In this document: positions 46,246 through 56,015 of the stretch, in pieces
How the letters are laid out: the number at the start of each line of letters is the position of its first letter
Numbering within the stretch: position 1 is the first letter of the stretch
From: Solicoccozyma terricola
Lineage: Eukaryota; Basidiomycota; Tremellomycetes; Filobasidiales; Piskurozymaceae
Direction of reading: 5' to 3'
DNA length: 64,000 nt
NCBI GenBank assembly: GCA_001600875.1
Contig: BCLD01000013.1
Span: forward strand, 1 to 64,000
Notes under the pieces: model-generated
What the model was told of the DNA's origin: nothing
Seen by the model: only the letters and a program-made list of their open reading frames with translations
Database searches by the model: none
Made by a program: the position numbers and the translations under genes

Positions 46246-46962
46246 GTGCAAATTGCACCACCCGACCAAATCAACATTATCAACGAAATCCGCAATTTTG
46301 CCTCGCCCATCCTTTCCGTTCCCCCACGACCACGCAGCTCAGGTCAGTTCATATCCTTCCACTTCGCTTCCGAAATGAATAGACCCAGGTGTATGGATGA
46401 CCCGTACGTTCGAAAAATCATGGCTGGAGGAGTCATGGAAAGAAAGGTGGTGGATCTGGGATGGGAATCTTTTTTGCCTATGAAGCGCAATTGGGCAGAC
46501 AATCAACTGGACCTAGCTTTCAGCTATGTCGAACAGCAATTTACTATTATCCTAAATCAGCTGAAGGGGGAAAACGTGACGCCGGAAGTTCTAACATCGA
46601 GGCAGCTTGGGAGAATCGATTACAATCCTACACCTCAATGGGCTTCAGATCGTCTCACAAAGTTGGGCTTCACCCGTGATGACATCCACATGATCGGTGA
46701 CCTTTGGGTCAGGTGGAGAATTGGTCAGGTGGCCTCTTGTGAAATGCCATCAAATGAAGAGAGTGAATCATCCATAACGGACCCCTCGAGGGCTGACTCA
46801 AACCTCTACTCACTCAGGGGCTCGAGGGCAAGCCACGATCCAGGAAGCGTAGGAGACTTGTCTTGGGATCGGAGTACTGTAATACCGCGAATGCTTGCTG
46901 AGGCATTCCCATCAACCCACTGTAATAATACTGTGACGGAGGGAGGGGAAGGGGACGCGTGA
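46246..46962 (+). CDS. Hypothetical protein
   Basis: A 238-codon single-exon frame with protein-like composition, including a Trp/Leu-rich middle (VVDLGWESFLPMKRNW, LDLAFSYVEQQFTIILNQL) and a Ser/Asp-rich tail. I recognise no domain. A more internal Met (46374, MNRPRCMDDPYVRK) is an alternative start. It could be a lineage-specific gene. Confidence 0.45.
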   Translation: MQIAPPDQINIINEIRNFASPILSVPPRPRSSGQFISFHFASEMNRPRCMDDPYVRKIMAGGVMERKVVDLGWESFLPMKRNWADNQLDLAFSYVEQQFTIILNQLKGENVTPEVLTSRQLGRIDYNPTPQWASDRLTKLGFTRDDIHMIGDLWVRWRIGQVASCEMPSNEESESSITDPSRADSNLYSLRGSRASHDPGSVGDLSWDRSTVIPRMLAEAFPSTHCNNTVTEGGEGDA

Positions 46963-47638
46963 CTCAGTCGCAGATTATGACCATCCATCGACACCGTCCC
47001 TGTTCCCCTGCTCCCCATCCACACTTCACATCCCCGTCCACTCCCTACTCGAAACATATACATCCTATACAACTTTCATACCGGGACGAGAAGTCAAAAA
47101 TGATTTCGCGTACTCTAGAATGAGATATCGTACCATTAGGCATCACTCTTCACCTTTTACATGATCTCTTGAACGTCCCCTTTCCCGGACTTAAGACGGT
47201 GAACAGCGGTGTCTTCCCATGTCCAGCGTGAGAATACGGGGGCAGGGACGCGTGAGACCGAGCTAGTTGACTCGAGTGTAAGATGGTAGAGAGACAATGA
47301 CCACAATGACCATACATCCATCCACAGCTCCATAATATATCCACAGCCAATAGACACTCTCTCTCTCTCACTCTCACGAATTCATCGACGAACACCAACA
47401 ACGACAACTACAACGACGAACCTACACATTCACCGCAACACACATATCAAAACGGACAACACATCCACCCCTACTCCTGTACTTACACTTTCGAATCGAC
47501 AACCATCAGGGATATTTCATCATCCGGTTATCAAGCTACCACACCGTCAATAACTAGAGTTCAATAACTGCCGTGTAATACGCCCGCCGTTTCAACCGCA
47601 CCCCACACCTTTTTTGTTTCACTTTGCCTCAGCAAAAC
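46963..47638. other. Intergenic region upstream of the STRAP-like gene
   Basis: No gene is supported. The part nearest the next gene (47390-47640) is rich in ACAAC and CACC words, typical of a leader region, and lacks long ORFs. Confidence 0.45.
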
Positions 47639-49247
47639 ATGGCCAAAGTTCAACCTCTTCTATGTAGTGGACACACACGACCAGTCACCCATCTTCAATT
47701 CTCCAACCAGTGAGTTTTCATCCCGAGGCCTTCTTACCCATACCCACCACCGCCGCTGCCGCCGTCGCCGTCTTCCGCGCTCATGGGAATCCTGACAAAC
47801 CTTTCTTCCGCCTCCGTCAGACTTGAAGACGATTCATTTTACTTGATATCAGCATGTAAAGATGGGAATCCAATGTTAAGAAATTGGCTTGGTGATTGGA
47901 TTGGTAGTTTTCTAGGTAAGTTTTGGCGTGGGGGCGGGGCCGGGGGTTTATCCCAACAGCGAACAGATTTCGTGGTAATTGATATTTTCTCATTGAAAAC
48001 CCCGATTCGATAACAGGTCATAAAGGTGCCGTATGGTCAAGCAAGCTCAGTTTAGATACAAGTAAAGCAGCGACAGGAAGTGCTGATTTCACAGCGTAAG
48101 TTCACGCGCGTCGTCGTCCCCTCTCTCCCTCCGTCTCTCGAATGAATCATCATACCCACTAACCAATCCCCCCCCCCCCCCCCCCATCGTAGAAAAATAT
48201 GGGACACGTATTCCGGAGAAGTATTACATACATTCTCCCATTCCCATATCGTTCGAACCGTCGCTCTCAGCCCTCAAGCCAACCCACAATACTTGCTTAC
48301 GGGAGGTCACGAGAAAAAGATTCGATTATTCGATCTTGGAAGACCAGATGCAGAACCACTCGTACTCGGAAACTACTCTACAGAAACATCAGACGGTATC
48401 GGTGCTGGTTTATCATCTAAAGGGAATATCAAATCTTTAGTTTGGGATGAAGGTCAAGGTGGTGTAGTTGGTGTTTCAGCAGGTGAAGATGGGATAGTGA
48501 GGTGGTGGGATTTAAGAACTTTGGGTGAAACGGCAAGTTTCGATATGGGTGAACCGATAAGTTCGATGGAAATGGTTCATGGAGGTGGCACTTTGAGTGT
48601 TACCAGTGGGAAATCAGTTCATTTTCTCGATATCCTTGGGTGAGTAGGGGGGACCCCGTCCGGGGAAGACCGTCGTTCCTAAATCTGAACACACCCACCT
48701 CTTTCACAGACAACATCCACCCGTATCAATCACTCTCCCACATGCCGTCTCTTCCGCTTCTCTTCACCCAATCGCACGAGATCGTTTCGTCGTAGGTTCA
48801 ACATCCGACCCATGGGTTCGCGTATACGACCTTGACACAGGAAACGAACGAGAAGTGTATAAAGGCCATCATGGACCTGTACATACAGTTAGTTATAGTC
48901 CGGATGGTGAGATGTATGCGAGTGGTAGCGAAGATGGTGAGTTTGGCAAAAAAAAAAAAGACAGGTTGTCGGTGCAGCAGCAGTAGGTAGGGTTTCGGGA
49001 CCGCTGATATTGCGAGGTTCCCCCGCGTTCGTTCTTAGGTACCATTCGATTATGGCAGACTACACCGGGAACAAATTATGGACTTTGGCAAGGTCCAGTC
49101 GGGAATGGTTTATCTGCTTCGTCTACATTGTCGTATGACGGTGCGATGAATGGGAATGGGAATGGATTAGGAAACGGGAACGGCGAAGTGAACGGGAACG
49201 GGAATGGGAATGGGTATTCCTCAGGACAAAATAGTAATTACTATTGA
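47639..49247 (+). CDS. STRAP: STRAP/unrip-like WD40 protein
   Basis: Seven-bladed WD40 propeller; metazoan STRAP (unrip) binds the SMN complex and TGF-beta receptors, and fungal homologues are less studied. The start is MAKVQPLLCSGHTRPVTHLQ, followed across introns by FYLISACKDGNPMLRNWLGD, GHKGAVWSSKLSLDTSKAAT, KIWDTYSGEVLHTFSHSHIV, RWWDLRTLGETASF and GHHGPVHTVSYSPDGEMYAS. The DGNPMLR string and the order of blades are distinctive for this family. About seven exons are implied; the intron near 48170 carries a C run of 17. The C-terminus is a low-complexity Asn/Gly tail (NGNGNGLGNGNGEVNGNG) ending NSNYY, absent from animal STRAP. Confidence 0.9.
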
Positions 49248-49435
49248 AATCAACGCTGGGGTGTTGTATCGATTGCCACACACACCCCTTTGAGATGTTT
49301 GTAGGTGTCATATAGTCAACACTCAATATCATTGATGTCGATACGTCGGCAATGGATGGTACAATCGGTCCAAGGCAGCAAGTATGCGGCCGGTCTGGTA
49401 TCCGTTACGCCGAAATCTGATCACCCACCCCGTCA

Positions 49436-50183
49436 TCATGCAGTCACTGGTGTCGCATCCGCACCACCAACCATCTCTCCTACCTCCCCCTCACCATCCT
49501 TCTCCACCTTGGCCACCAAAGCCTCATACCACTTCTTTCTCTGCTCAGCAACCACCCTCATCCTCTCATCATGACTTAAACTCCTATACCATTTCCCAAA
49601 TTTACGGGAATCATTCGCTTGTATTCTCAATGGGAGACCAGTCGTGGGGTGGTTGAGGGTTAGGGAGTGGTGTGGGACGGTAGGTGAGAAAGGGATGTAA
49701 GGGTTGAGGGAAGAATAGCGGGGACGAGGTGGTTGGTTGTTCACTGCTTGAGCGTACGGACGGAGCTGGGAGATTGGATTAGAATTCGTCAGCATCGTGA
49801 TGTTAAAAAAAAGGTTTCCAATCCACCTTGTCTCTCTCTCCCTCTCACTCCTACCACGTCCTTCTCACTCACCCTAGTCGAATTCAACACATCCTGACCC
49901 GGTCCAACAAAATATCTAACTTTTTCATCCATTACTCTAAACTTTGCTTTCCCATTGACGACATGTTTCCCTGGTGGACCAGTTCGATGGCCACCTCCTG
50001 GTACATACGCTTGACCGGTACCTGTAGCAGCAAGCAAGGGGATAGGACGACGTGTGCGTCAGTTTCGATACACCGTAACGAAAGCGGGCACCGTCCAGCT
50101 CCACCTTTGTAAAAGTCCTTGTTGCCGCGTTTTGTGGTGAGGGACAGTCGTGATGCTCCTTGTAGGACTTTGGTGACGTTCAT
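49436..50183 (-). CDS. MRPL27: Mitochondrial large-subunit ribosomal protein mL41
   Basis: Three exons (50183-50105, 50021-49873, 49765-49436) give 185 residues. The family signature LTTKRGNKDFYKGTGTGQAY spans intron 1, followed by HVVNGKAKFRVMDEKVRYFV and the LRPYAQ motif after intron 2, as in mL41/Mrpl27 (PF09809-type). The short N-terminus (MNVTKVLQGASRLSLTTKRG) is basic and suits mitochondrial import. The C-terminal 100 residues are a basic helical extension. TCACGTGACC lies about 110 bp upstream of the ATG. Confidence 0.9.
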
Positions 50184-50432
50184 TGCTCGATGTGTGGACG
50201 AATGGGCGGGCTGGTCGTATGCGGTACAAGAGTGAGGTTGGGTGAGGTTGAGGTTGGTGGTTGAACGGCGGTTTACGGTTTCTTGCTGAATCACGTGACC
50301 ATCCGGGGTGGCGGCATGTCACCTACCAGTAGCAGTAGTAGGTAGCACATTATCCTTGCAAACTTACGTCCCAATGAACTCGAATAGATGATGTATGGGT
50401 GTCTCAGTGCTACAATGGCATGCCCGGAGATC

Positions 50433-51496
50433 TCATATCTTGTGAGCAAAACAAATGCTACAATACCCACTACAAAAATCCTCCCGACAAACCCAATCAC
50501 GGCAAGGACTCGAAGCATGACCAGTCTCGCAAAACATTGTGCCGCATCCTGGAAAGTAACAGACCCCTCCCCTTTCACCGGTCGATTGCTGCACGTCGTA
50601 TCTACCTTTTCAACCCAGGTCGAGGGAATCAGGAGCAGAGGGTTGTCCGAGGTAAAGAGAACTCACAGCATTTGCTTGCTTGGTGTTTGAGGGCATGAAC
50701 GTCGGGGGTGGTTGCGGCTACATAGGTTGCGGGGATGTCCTGGGCTATTAGGAAAAAAACGAACGTTCAACCGTAATTTCACCCAATTACAACACCGAGG
50801 CAACTCGACTCACCTTGTATGCGATATGGTGGTCCTTCATAAGCCCCGCTTTCTGATTCAAGCCCTGTGTGACAGTGACACCTTTGTCAGTGGGAGTGGG
50901 ACTGGGACCGAAACTATCAGTGCTGAAAACTCTCACCTGCAGCTCCTGTCACCAGTTGACAACAAGTTTAATGCATGTGTACAAGAGCATTATTGGCTTG
51001 GTTGCCCGAGTTCTCACCTTCCGTAGAGTACCACTGCTGACTACCATCCCGTTCTGTAGCTAAGGAGTCTGCAAAGCCAAAGCATGACTGTCAATCTGAT
51101 GCATCAAGTATCCCTCTTTACAACATCCACTTACAAGGCAGATCCAAAGATGTGGAAGGGGGGTTGCGGTTTGTGGAGGCGCTCCAAGTACCAGGTCCTA
51201 TGCTGTCTTCATATGATGGTGGGGCTTCCCCCAGGCGAAAGCGGTGATGTCACCTACGTGTCACTCCGACGTTGAGAAGGGAGATTATTTGACTAGTCAC
51301 TTACGAGTTTGCTCGCCCGGCTCAGGGGTTGCGCTTTCTCGACCGTCTATTGGGGAAAGTTGGGTCTGGCATAAGTCTAGTTGTGTGTTCACAATACAGG
51401 GCCGCCAACTCTTCACGGCGAAATAGGTTGATACGGAAATCACCACGACGTGAACTTACCGGTGCTGGTAGACGACGACTCTTCAAAGGAAGGCAT
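50433..51496 (-). CDS. Micro-exon Cys-rich protein, paralog D
   Basis: Eight exons on the minus strand: 51496-51460, 51346-51305, 51206-51135, 51068-51018, 50945-50937 (9 nt), 50864-50814, 50744-50667 and 50605-50433. All seven introns are phase 1 (61-113 nt), and the total gives 170 residues. The N-terminal modules are polar: MPSFEESSSTST, SAST- and Pro-rich pieces, then YSLATERDGSQQWYSTE and GLESESGAYEGPPYRIQ. The last exon encodes the cysteine domain GVCYFPGCGTMFCETGH, then PCRDWVCREDFCSGYCSICF, and stops TGA. No signal peptide or membrane segment is seen. No family is recognised. A TATA box lies 73 bp upstream. The acceptor of exon 3 (51206) has a poor pyrimidine tract and was chosen because it keeps the frame. 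Confidence 0.65.
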
Positions 51497-51568
51497 GATG
51501 TTTGGCTTGCGTATTTGGATGGAGGATATATGGTCATCGATCTTGATCCAACAATCCTTTGGTTCACT

Positions 51569-51578
51569 CTTTATACCC
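51569..51578 (-). promoter_or_regulatory. TATA box of micro-exon gene D
   Basis: GGGTATAAAG on the minus strand, 73 bp upstream of the ATG at 51496. The same decamer precedes paralogs C and B. Confidence 0.6.
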
Positions 51579-51756
51579 CTGTTTGGAAACGGAGTTTCAA
51601 CTGACTCCCTGATATCACCCTGTAGCACCAAAAACGCTTCAAAGGAACAAATACGGATGATGTGCTGACCGCGTTTGGTAGGGTGCAGTAGGGCAGACTG
51701 AAAGGTTTTCTTGCACGCATGTCAAATGACCCAGTTACACATTTTTGCGGTCCAAA

Positions 51757-52451
51757 TCATGTCTTGCGCTCGTGAGTTTTGCAGTGTTTGCAAGACCGAC
51801 AGTTCTCCTTACACCACTCGCAATCACCCCACTCGTGCTCGTTATATGTTTTACATGACTCCTGGCCGCAACCACTACTGCACTTTTCCCCCGCAGATGT
51901 GTATAGACCTATACCCCGGAGCAAGACTGTCAAATTTCTGGCAAGAAAAACATAATGTTACTCACATGGTCCTTTATGCCCTTCTGCAGTTGGAATCGTC
52001 GCAGAAATTGTTGGGGTGATGGTGCCTGTCCTTGCTGTTCAAATTAATTATGGATATCAAGGCCGATCAGCTTTCAGAAAAGTAACTTGCCTCTTACGAT
52101 GGATGGAGGGGATGTGGCTTCACAATGTAGAGCATTTGAGTCAACTGTTTACCGCAGGACTGATTTCAAAAGTCACTCACGATTTGGTTCTGAAGTTATC
52201 GTTACCTCGAAAAGCACATGGATCTCCGGACGACCTGTTGAAATATATTATAAACATCATGGCAACAGCTCTCAATCAGACAACTTGCCTTCCTTAGGAG
52301 GTGTCTCTGTAGGAATTCATGTGATGGGATGTCGACAGTGTCAGTGCCGTGGAACGGACGGATATGGAGTCGTTCGCCACCACTCTAACATACGTGAGCT
52401 GGAACGGCTGAAACTGTTCGTCGGGCAGAGTGAAGCGGGGGAGACAGACAT
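51757..52451 (-). CDS. Micro-exon Cys-rich protein, paralog C
   Basis: Six exons: 52451-52394, 52306-52289 (18 nt), 52234-52181, 52144-52091, 52034-51966 and 51926-51757. They encode 140 residues and all five introns are phase 1. Two introns use GC donors (GCAAGT), and two are only 36 and 39 nt. The N-terminus is MSVSPASLCPTNSFSRSSS, then QTPPKE, GRPEIHVLFEVTITSEPN and a Thr/Ile/Pro-rich module ending EGHKGP. The last exon, 170 nt, encodes GEKCSSGCGQESC, then EHEWGDCEWCKENCRSCKHC, and ends THERKT. This is the shortest copy and the model in which every splice site fits without choosing among close alternatives. No signal peptide is seen and no known family is recognised. Confidence 0.7.
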
Positions 52452-52527
52452 GATGTTTGGTATTTGAATTGAGGTTATGTGGTCTGTCTGAATTCGCTTC
52501 ATCGACTCTTTCTCAACATTCGTCTCC

Positions 52528-52537
52528 CTTTATACCC
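52528..52537 (-). promoter_or_regulatory. TATA box of micro-exon gene C
   Basis: GGGTATAAAG on the minus strand, 77 bp upstream of the ATG at 52451. The flanking leader down to the ATG (CAAACATCATG) is similar to that of paralog D. Confidence 0.6.
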
Positions 52538-52957
52538 GCAGCTTATCATCCAAAAGTCGGAGCTCCAACTTTCCACTCCTGCGATCACCCCAAAGGACCC
52601 AACGCCCAACTTGGAACTTCTCAATAATGCAAGTCCGCCCTGTGTTATCCCGAAGCGCCGTAAAACCGCCATGTATGTCGTAGAGATTCCCTGCCGAAAC
52701 CGGGTTGCTGACCCGAAAGTAAAGCTGTATTATCATCACATGGCTACTTTGCCTCGTCGTACCGCCATCTCTGTGATCCGGCGAGACCACGATAATTGCG
52801 AGACTGCGGGCGGGACTTTTGCCACTTTAAGTGTCGCCCAAGGCAAGAGGGAGCATGATACCTTAAGTTCTCTATTTCACTCGCTGATATGTGATACTGC
52901 AATGGGAGAGAGTATTGACATTCCGCAATTCCCCTCAGCCACTTGATATTTCTCCAG

Positions 52958-54017
52958 TCAAGGCACGATCATACCAAATAGCCCATGAACATTGCACCGT
53001 CGACAACGCGTGTGAATTCGCGCATCGTTACAATACCATTCATCGCAATTCCCCCAAATATGAAAGCCATCTGTACAATACTTCAAAGTGCAGCCCAACT
53101 GGCAATCTTCCTCCGTAGGGTAAAGACCTTTTTCACACCGGACCACAACATTTAACGCTTGTCTGGAAGAGGCAAAGTAGTGCATCCATCACTCACAGTG
53201 CCCATCATGCTGCCCAGTCACTGTAGCTGCTTGAGATCCTCCCTCGGTGGATGCATTGCCGTCGTGAAGGGGGTCTGTTTGATATTTGAATGTTTATAGC
53301 TATGTTTCATATACAGCTCTTGCATGGACCGCTTACCTTGAGGATCTCTTTCTGTTAATAATAATTAAATGCCATACAACATCCATGGACATGAGGGTGA
53401 GAGAATTTGGGGCTTTGCTTTACAAGTCACTCACGTCCATGCTGTTGATCTTGATACATAATAGCAGTATTAGTCGGATTGTCAGCTAAATATTTAGCAG
53501 CACTGGCGCTCGGCAGGAACAACTCGCCTTCTTCGATTAAAGTGATCGCATCATCATCCCAAACATCCCCCGGTATCTCTACGTGTGACCAGGAAATGCA
53601 GACCTTCATAAGTCATTTAACCTTGACAGGTTTGAAAGCAGCAACTTACGTTGGGTCCCAACTGCAAAAAGGACCATGCTGGCTTCTACAATCTCATATT
53701 ACAGAACCTCAGAATCACCCTTCACACTCACTCACCTTCAAGGGTTCCAACTTCATAGGAGTTGTTGGCTGTATCTGTTTAGGTAATATTTGCTTGAAGC
53801 CATGAGCCCGAAGCCTTGGCAACACCGAATGTTCTGAGATGACTCACCTCCAGGCGAAGCCGGTTGGCTCTCTACATCTCCGTTTGTGTGTGTAGTGATC
53901 CCATCTGTTCGATACCGTATCGTAGGAAAATATATTAAAGATCGTGGCAACACGGGACGCTTCCACAGACAACTCACCTTCCTCTGTGTTGGTGTGATAG
54001 TCTGTGCGCCCGGACAT
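52958..54017 (-). CDS. Micro-exon Cys-rich protein, paralog B
   Basis: Eight exons: 54017-53978, 53904-53848, 53774-53736, 53661-53650 (12 nt), 53578-53435, 53351-53337 (15 nt), 53274-53197 and 53127-52958. All seven introns are phase 1 (62-83 nt), and the protein has 184 residues. It starts MSGRTDYHTNTEE and passes through DGITTHTNGDVESQPASPG and DTANNSYEVGTLE. The largest module is PGDVWDDDAITLIEEGELFL. A Ser/Thr module ending GQHDGH precedes the last exon, which gives CLYPTEEDCQLGCTLKYC, then WGNCDEWYCNDARIHTRCRR and a final C-x-V-H-G tail. The acceptors of the 12-nt, 144-nt and last exons were chosen among alternatives to keep phase. The exon order matches paralog A almost one to one. Confidence 0.65.
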
Positions 54018-54105
54018 GCTACGGAAAGCGGATTTGAATTAGGTGGTTTGGTGATTGATGGAGTGACAAGTACGAGCGGCGTCACTCGAGGAATTCCCGC
54101 CGACA

Positions 54106-54115
54106 CTTTATACCC
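54106..54115 (-). promoter_or_regulatory. TATA box of micro-exon gene B
   Basis: GGGTATAAAG on the minus strand, 89 bp upstream of the ATG at 54017, identical to the decamer of paralogs C and D. Confidence 0.6.
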
Positions 54116-54923
54116 AAGGTTGGCAGCACAAGAAAGATTTCCGGAATCCAACATTCGTACCCCGCTCTCCATCTCCTTTCACCAACGCGCTTGAATATGA
54201 TGATTCTGACGTGAGGTATGCGGAAAGCCTCATAGGGCACCCTTTCCACATTTGGAGAGAACCAAACTGAGATGCTGCTTCCAAAATCCTGCGCTTCAAA
54301 TCGTCCCATCGTTCCCTCTGGTTCCCGCAGAAAGCGGACGAGCTACCTTACCGGCGAGATGGCGAGTCCAGCTGTAGCACTATCATGCTCACACAAACGC
54401 TAAGCCACAGCTACAGTCTCCGAGTCCCAGCACCGGCGACTCCTAGATCGTACTTGGAGAGGACGCAATACCTATTACGTTTTGTGCCTGGGTGGCGGTT
54501 TCAAATCATGCGTGACAAGAGGCAAATCATATCATTCATGCAAATAACCAGTCAGTTTACCGTCTCGGACAGCACTGGAGGTGGAACTGGAAGGAAAGAC
54601 ATTCTTTTGATCCCAGTGATCACCCTCTCTGACTTGGTCAAGTAAAACGAATAAGAGAAACGAATAAGAGGAGGGACACAGCAGCGGCAAAGCTCAACTC
54701 AGACGTGTCTTGTTTGGGGCAGCTCTGTAATAAGGTGGATTCACCTGAGGCTTGACTTTCAATCATCCAAATCACACTTCACTGCAACTTATTGACACTT
54801 TTTACTATCCATACGACCTGGGACTGCTGATATTTGCCAAGTCCTAACACCAATTCTCCACTCCCTTGCCCACCGGGAGGAACAAGTAGTGACGGCCGAC
54901 TGCCTAGCAAACCATATGACTTG
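54116..54923. other. Unexplained spacer inside the micro-exon gene cluster
   Basis: About 800 bp between the end of paralog A and the promoter of paralog B. I looked for a further micro-exon gene on either strand and found scattered splice-like sites (for example GTAAGG at about 54351 after a possible short ATG exon) but no consistent phase-1 chain, no TATACCC match and no cysteine domain. It may hold a decayed copy or an RNA. Confidence 0.35.
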
Positions 54924-55900
54924 CTAGGCATTGCATTTTTCACAGTTGCGGTGCGCCGGGCGGCCTCCACACCCTAATTCGCACGGCTTCCATAAGTGTC
55001 CGCTATCGCGAACGTCTTGTACTTGTACACAGACATGGTTAGTGCACGCGGTCTCCCGGATGCATTTGCTTCCTGGCTCAGCGGGGTAGTCGCCTTTTGC
55101 CCCAGAACACTGCGGAGTCAGCCCATTGTCAGAGAGCTGGCAAATTCCACTCACAGTGTCCCACATGCTCAGTTCGATTTGGACCACTGCCCGCTACGTA
55201 GATGCCCGGGTCGACCGCCAACCGCTCCAAAACGCCACTCGCTATTTTCAAAATAAATCAGTCAGTTTGAAGGGGTGATTGCAGCTCCCCCTCCCCCCCC
55301 CCAGGGCACCCCCACTCCCGGCGGGAGAACTCACGTGGAACTCTTCCTGATATTATTCCAAGGTAGGTACAGTCAGTGCAAGGGGAATTGAGGGCTTCAA
55401 AATTCATTTCCATACCATCATGATTTAGCTCCCGGTCAATTACATCGCTAAATACTGTCCTTCCCACAATGTAGAGCAGAACTATTTAGTTGACGTTGAC
55501 ATGTGAGAAAGCAACAAACTTACGTTCGGTCCCTTCTGCAGAATGGGCCACACTAGCTTCTATAATCACACAATACACAACTCTTAGAATCACCCTCTTT
55601 ACAAGTCCAAATAACTCACCTTGAGATGGTTCGTTCTCAGAGTTGAAGCTTGTGCCTGTATAGGTGATATTTTTGTATGAGACATAAGCCAAGTGACCTG
55701 GCAACACCGAAGGTTCCGAGACAACTCGCCTTGGCCTTCGTCTTCGCTTGGGGGTCGGGTGTTGGAGTCATTCGTAGTACCTAACAAACACATGGATGCG
55801 TGAGGGTGAGTGTGAGGAGAAATTGGTGGCGGGTCGCAATTTCTGGGAACTCACCCTCTGTACCTTGAAAGGTGGAGTCATAGCAATCGCCTCTCGACAT
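54924..55900 (-). CDS. Micro-exon Cys-rich protein, paralog A
   Basis: Seven exons: 55900-55855, 55780-55730, 55655-55620, 55535-55524 (12 nt), 55481-55335, 55241-55155 and 55093-54924. All six introns are phase 1 (42-93 nt) and give 182 residues; intron 2 has a GC donor (GCGAGT). The start is MSRGDCYDSTFQGTE, then TTNDSNTRPPSEDEG, TSFNSENEPSQ, a 49-codon module with VGRTVFSDVIDRELNHDGME, and a module ending TEHVGH. The last exon (170 nt) gives CDYPAEPGSKCIRETACTNH, then SGHLWKPCELGCGGRPAHRN and CEKCNA. Exon 4 could instead begin at 55559 (36 nt) without changing phase. The acceptor of the last exon was chosen because it keeps the frame and matches paralog B. No signal peptide is present and the family is unknown. 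Confidence 0.65.
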
Positions 55901-56015
55901 GGTGTATAGAGTTGAAGGTGGGAACTGGGATGATGTGTTTGGGTTGTTGATTACTTGGGATGATAAAGGGGGGATCAAGCACTCAATACAATGAGTTATT
56001 CCCCTCCGCCTATCT

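Noticed and set aside
52087..52946. Two plus-strand ORFs (126 and 155 codons) as an alternative to the minus-strand micro-exon genes
   Set aside because: They overlap exons of paralog C or its promoter and share only a weak YY(K/H)HH-like string. The minus strand explains splice sites, TATA boxes, phases and four matching cysteine domains; the plus frames explain none of these.
55094..55187. Minus-strand ORF starting MVQIELSMWDT as the beginning of the last exon of paralog A
   Set aside because: It would need a phase change at the previous intron. The acceptor at 55093 keeps phase and gives exactly the 170-nt length seen in paralogs B and C.
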